Source: Fonsecaea monophora (taxonomy: Eukaryota; Ascomycota; Eurotiomycetes; Chaetothyriales; Herpotrichiellaceae). From it: DNA of 64,000 nucleotides. Location of the stretch: contig NW_019173933.1 in assembly GCF_001642475.1 (NCBI RefSeq), positions 496,001 through 560,000 of the forward strand, in the 5' to 3' direction. Made by a program: the position numbers and the translations under genes. The notes under the pieces were generated by a model, which saw only the letters and a list, made by a program, of their open reading frames with translations, made no database searches and was not told where the DNA came from. Positions 63,008-64,000 of the stretch are shown in pieces. Position 1 is the stretch's first letter. Every line of letters starts with the position of its first letter.

Positions 63008-63981
63008 ATGGGTATCCACGAAGCATTCGAATCGCCGCCTCCAAAATGCGGTGGCTGCGACGTGACTTTCCCCGAAGCCCATATCATGCTTGCAACCATC
63101 AATCGACCCCGGCAGCTCAACTCGATACCCTACGCACTCCATTGGGAGATGGACGCGCTGTTCAAATGGTTCGACAACGAGCCCTCGCTCCGCGTGGCCA
63201 TCATCACAGGCACGGGCAACCGGGCGTTTTGCGTCGGCTCGGATCTGATTGAGATGCAACGAGTGAAAAAGTCGGGCGACGATTCGTGGAAGGCCGAGCC
63301 GTACAAGTACACGCACCCGACGACTGGCTTTGCAGGGCTGAGCAGAAGGGAAGGGAAAAAGCCAGTCGTAGCTGCGGTCAATGGCTACGCGCTGGGTGGA
63401 GGATGGGAAATCGTCCTGAACTGGTGCGTCCACACCGTCCCCCCCTCCTTTTTTTCTTTTTTCTTTTTTCTTTTTTCTTTTCTTTTTTTTTTTTTTTGAG
63501 AAAAATGAAACGCACGGCTAACGATGGATGAGCGAGTAGTGACGTGGTAATCGCCGCTCGAAATGCCCAATTTGGTCTCCCAGAGGCCAAGGTTGGGCTG
63601 TATGCCTACGGAGGCGGTCTTCCTCGACTCATTCGAACGGCAGGGCTGCATGTCGCCAGCGAGATCGCTCTCAGTGGACGATCCATCACAGCGGAAGAAG
63701 CACTCCAGCGTAATCTCGTCAACTACATCTCGAAGAAACCGGAGACGCTCATTGACGAGGCTATCGAGATCGCCCGAGGCATCGCCGCAGTATCGCCAGA
63801 CGCGATGATCATTACGAGGTCCGCCTTGAGGGAGGCTTGGGAAATTCCCAGTGTCGAGAGAGCATTTCAGAACACCCATGAGAGATTCTACGAGAAGATG
63901 ATGGCAGGTGAAAACTCGAGTGAGGGATTGGCTGCGTTCAGGGAGAAGAGGCCGCCGAGGTGGAAACCATCGAAGCTGTAG
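63008..63981 (+). CDS. enoyl-CoA hydratase/isomerase family protein
   Basis: Exon 1 is 63008-63423 and exon 2 is 63540-63981, giving 285 residues. The crotonase fold is clear: IMLATINRPRQLNSIPYALHWEM, VAIITGTGNRAFCVGSDLIEM (oxyanion-hole block A), PVVAAVNGYALGGGWEIVLNCDVVIAA (block B, completed by the splice) and FGLPEAKVGLYAYGGGLPRL. In other crotonases the catalytic Glu pair sits near the GGGxE and LPE positions; GGGWEIVLNCD and LPEAKVG are both present. It would hydrate or isomerise enoyl-CoA intermediates of beta-oxidation. The 116-nt intron contains a long T-rich tract. Starting at 62780 would add 76 residues without family similarity, though a targeting sequence there cannot be excluded. 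It closes the enzyme run begun at 52262. Confidence 0.9.
63450..63498 (+). repeat. T-rich polypyrimidine tract in intron
   Basis: A run of TTTTTTC units grading into a long T homopolymer inside the intron of the hydratase gene. It may be length-variable and error-prone in sequencing. Confidence 0.9.
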
Positions 63982-64000
63982 TCTCTATCCTCTTGCCTCT

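Noticed and set aside
1..64000. tRNA, rRNA, CRISPR arrays, transposon ends, viral genes
   Set aside because: No cloverleaf-type B-box with matching A-box, no spaced direct repeats, no terminal repeats with transposase or reverse transcriptase frames were noticed by eye. A tRNAscan or repeat-library search would be decisive.

Overview
The window is nuclear DNA of a filamentous ascomycete (Pezizomycotina). Genes are carried on both strands and split by short GT-AG introns (about 50-250 nt). The complement includes ER glucosidase II alpha, a Scd6/LSM14 protein, an RTG2-like protein, fungal-specific transcription factor domains and fungal kelch/transmembrane proteins. Gene content and style would suit a eurotiomycete such as a chaetothyrialean black yeast, but that is inference; nothing read here fixes the genus. 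I found no rRNA, tRNA, CRISPR array or intact transposon.

Left part (1-38 kb) is mostly housekeeping and regulation: a secreted-stalk single-pass membrane protein (318-1270), glucosidase II alpha (1916-4928, minus) divergent from nucleoside diphosphate kinase (5294-6042), a two-helix mitochondrial DUF1279-like protein, an F-box protein, a kelch/transmembrane protein (10381-12495), an atypical bZIP factor (13830-15746), a fungal_trans-domain protein with no visible zinc cluster (17352-19832), a periplasmic-binding-protein-fold protein (21754-22704), maleylacetoacetate isomerase (23826-24527), two unrecognised genes (24956-27649), a six-exon Rossmann-fold epimerase-like gene (28039-29845), a SSP411/YyaL thioredoxin-fold protein (30583-33103), and a WD40 protein divergent from SCD6 (33712-37365).

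Right part (38-64 kb) is enriched in catabolic and transport genes: a DNA-binding-domain-less fungal transcription factor, an NCS1 permease divergent from a 2-oxoglutarate oxygenase, an RTG2-like regulator, a second 2-oxoglutarate oxygenase and a seven-exon MFS sugar transporter. From 52.2 kb to the window end comes a run of seven enzymes: ABM-type monooxygenase, paraoxonase/lactonase-like hydrolase, short-chain dehydrogenase, Baeyer-Villiger monooxygenase, hot-dog thioesterase, acetoacetyl-CoA synthetase and enoyl-CoA hydratase.

Read as a pathway, the last block could take a secondary alcohol to a ketone (SDR), insert oxygen to give an ester or lactone (BVMO), open it (paraoxonase-like hydrolase), activate the acid (acyl/acetoacetyl-CoA synthetase) and feed beta-oxidation (enoyl-CoA hydratase). 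This is the most interesting candidate system in the window. Its function is inferred from adjacency and families, not shown. Exon junctions were worked out by hand from splice consensus, reading frame and protein-family continuity.
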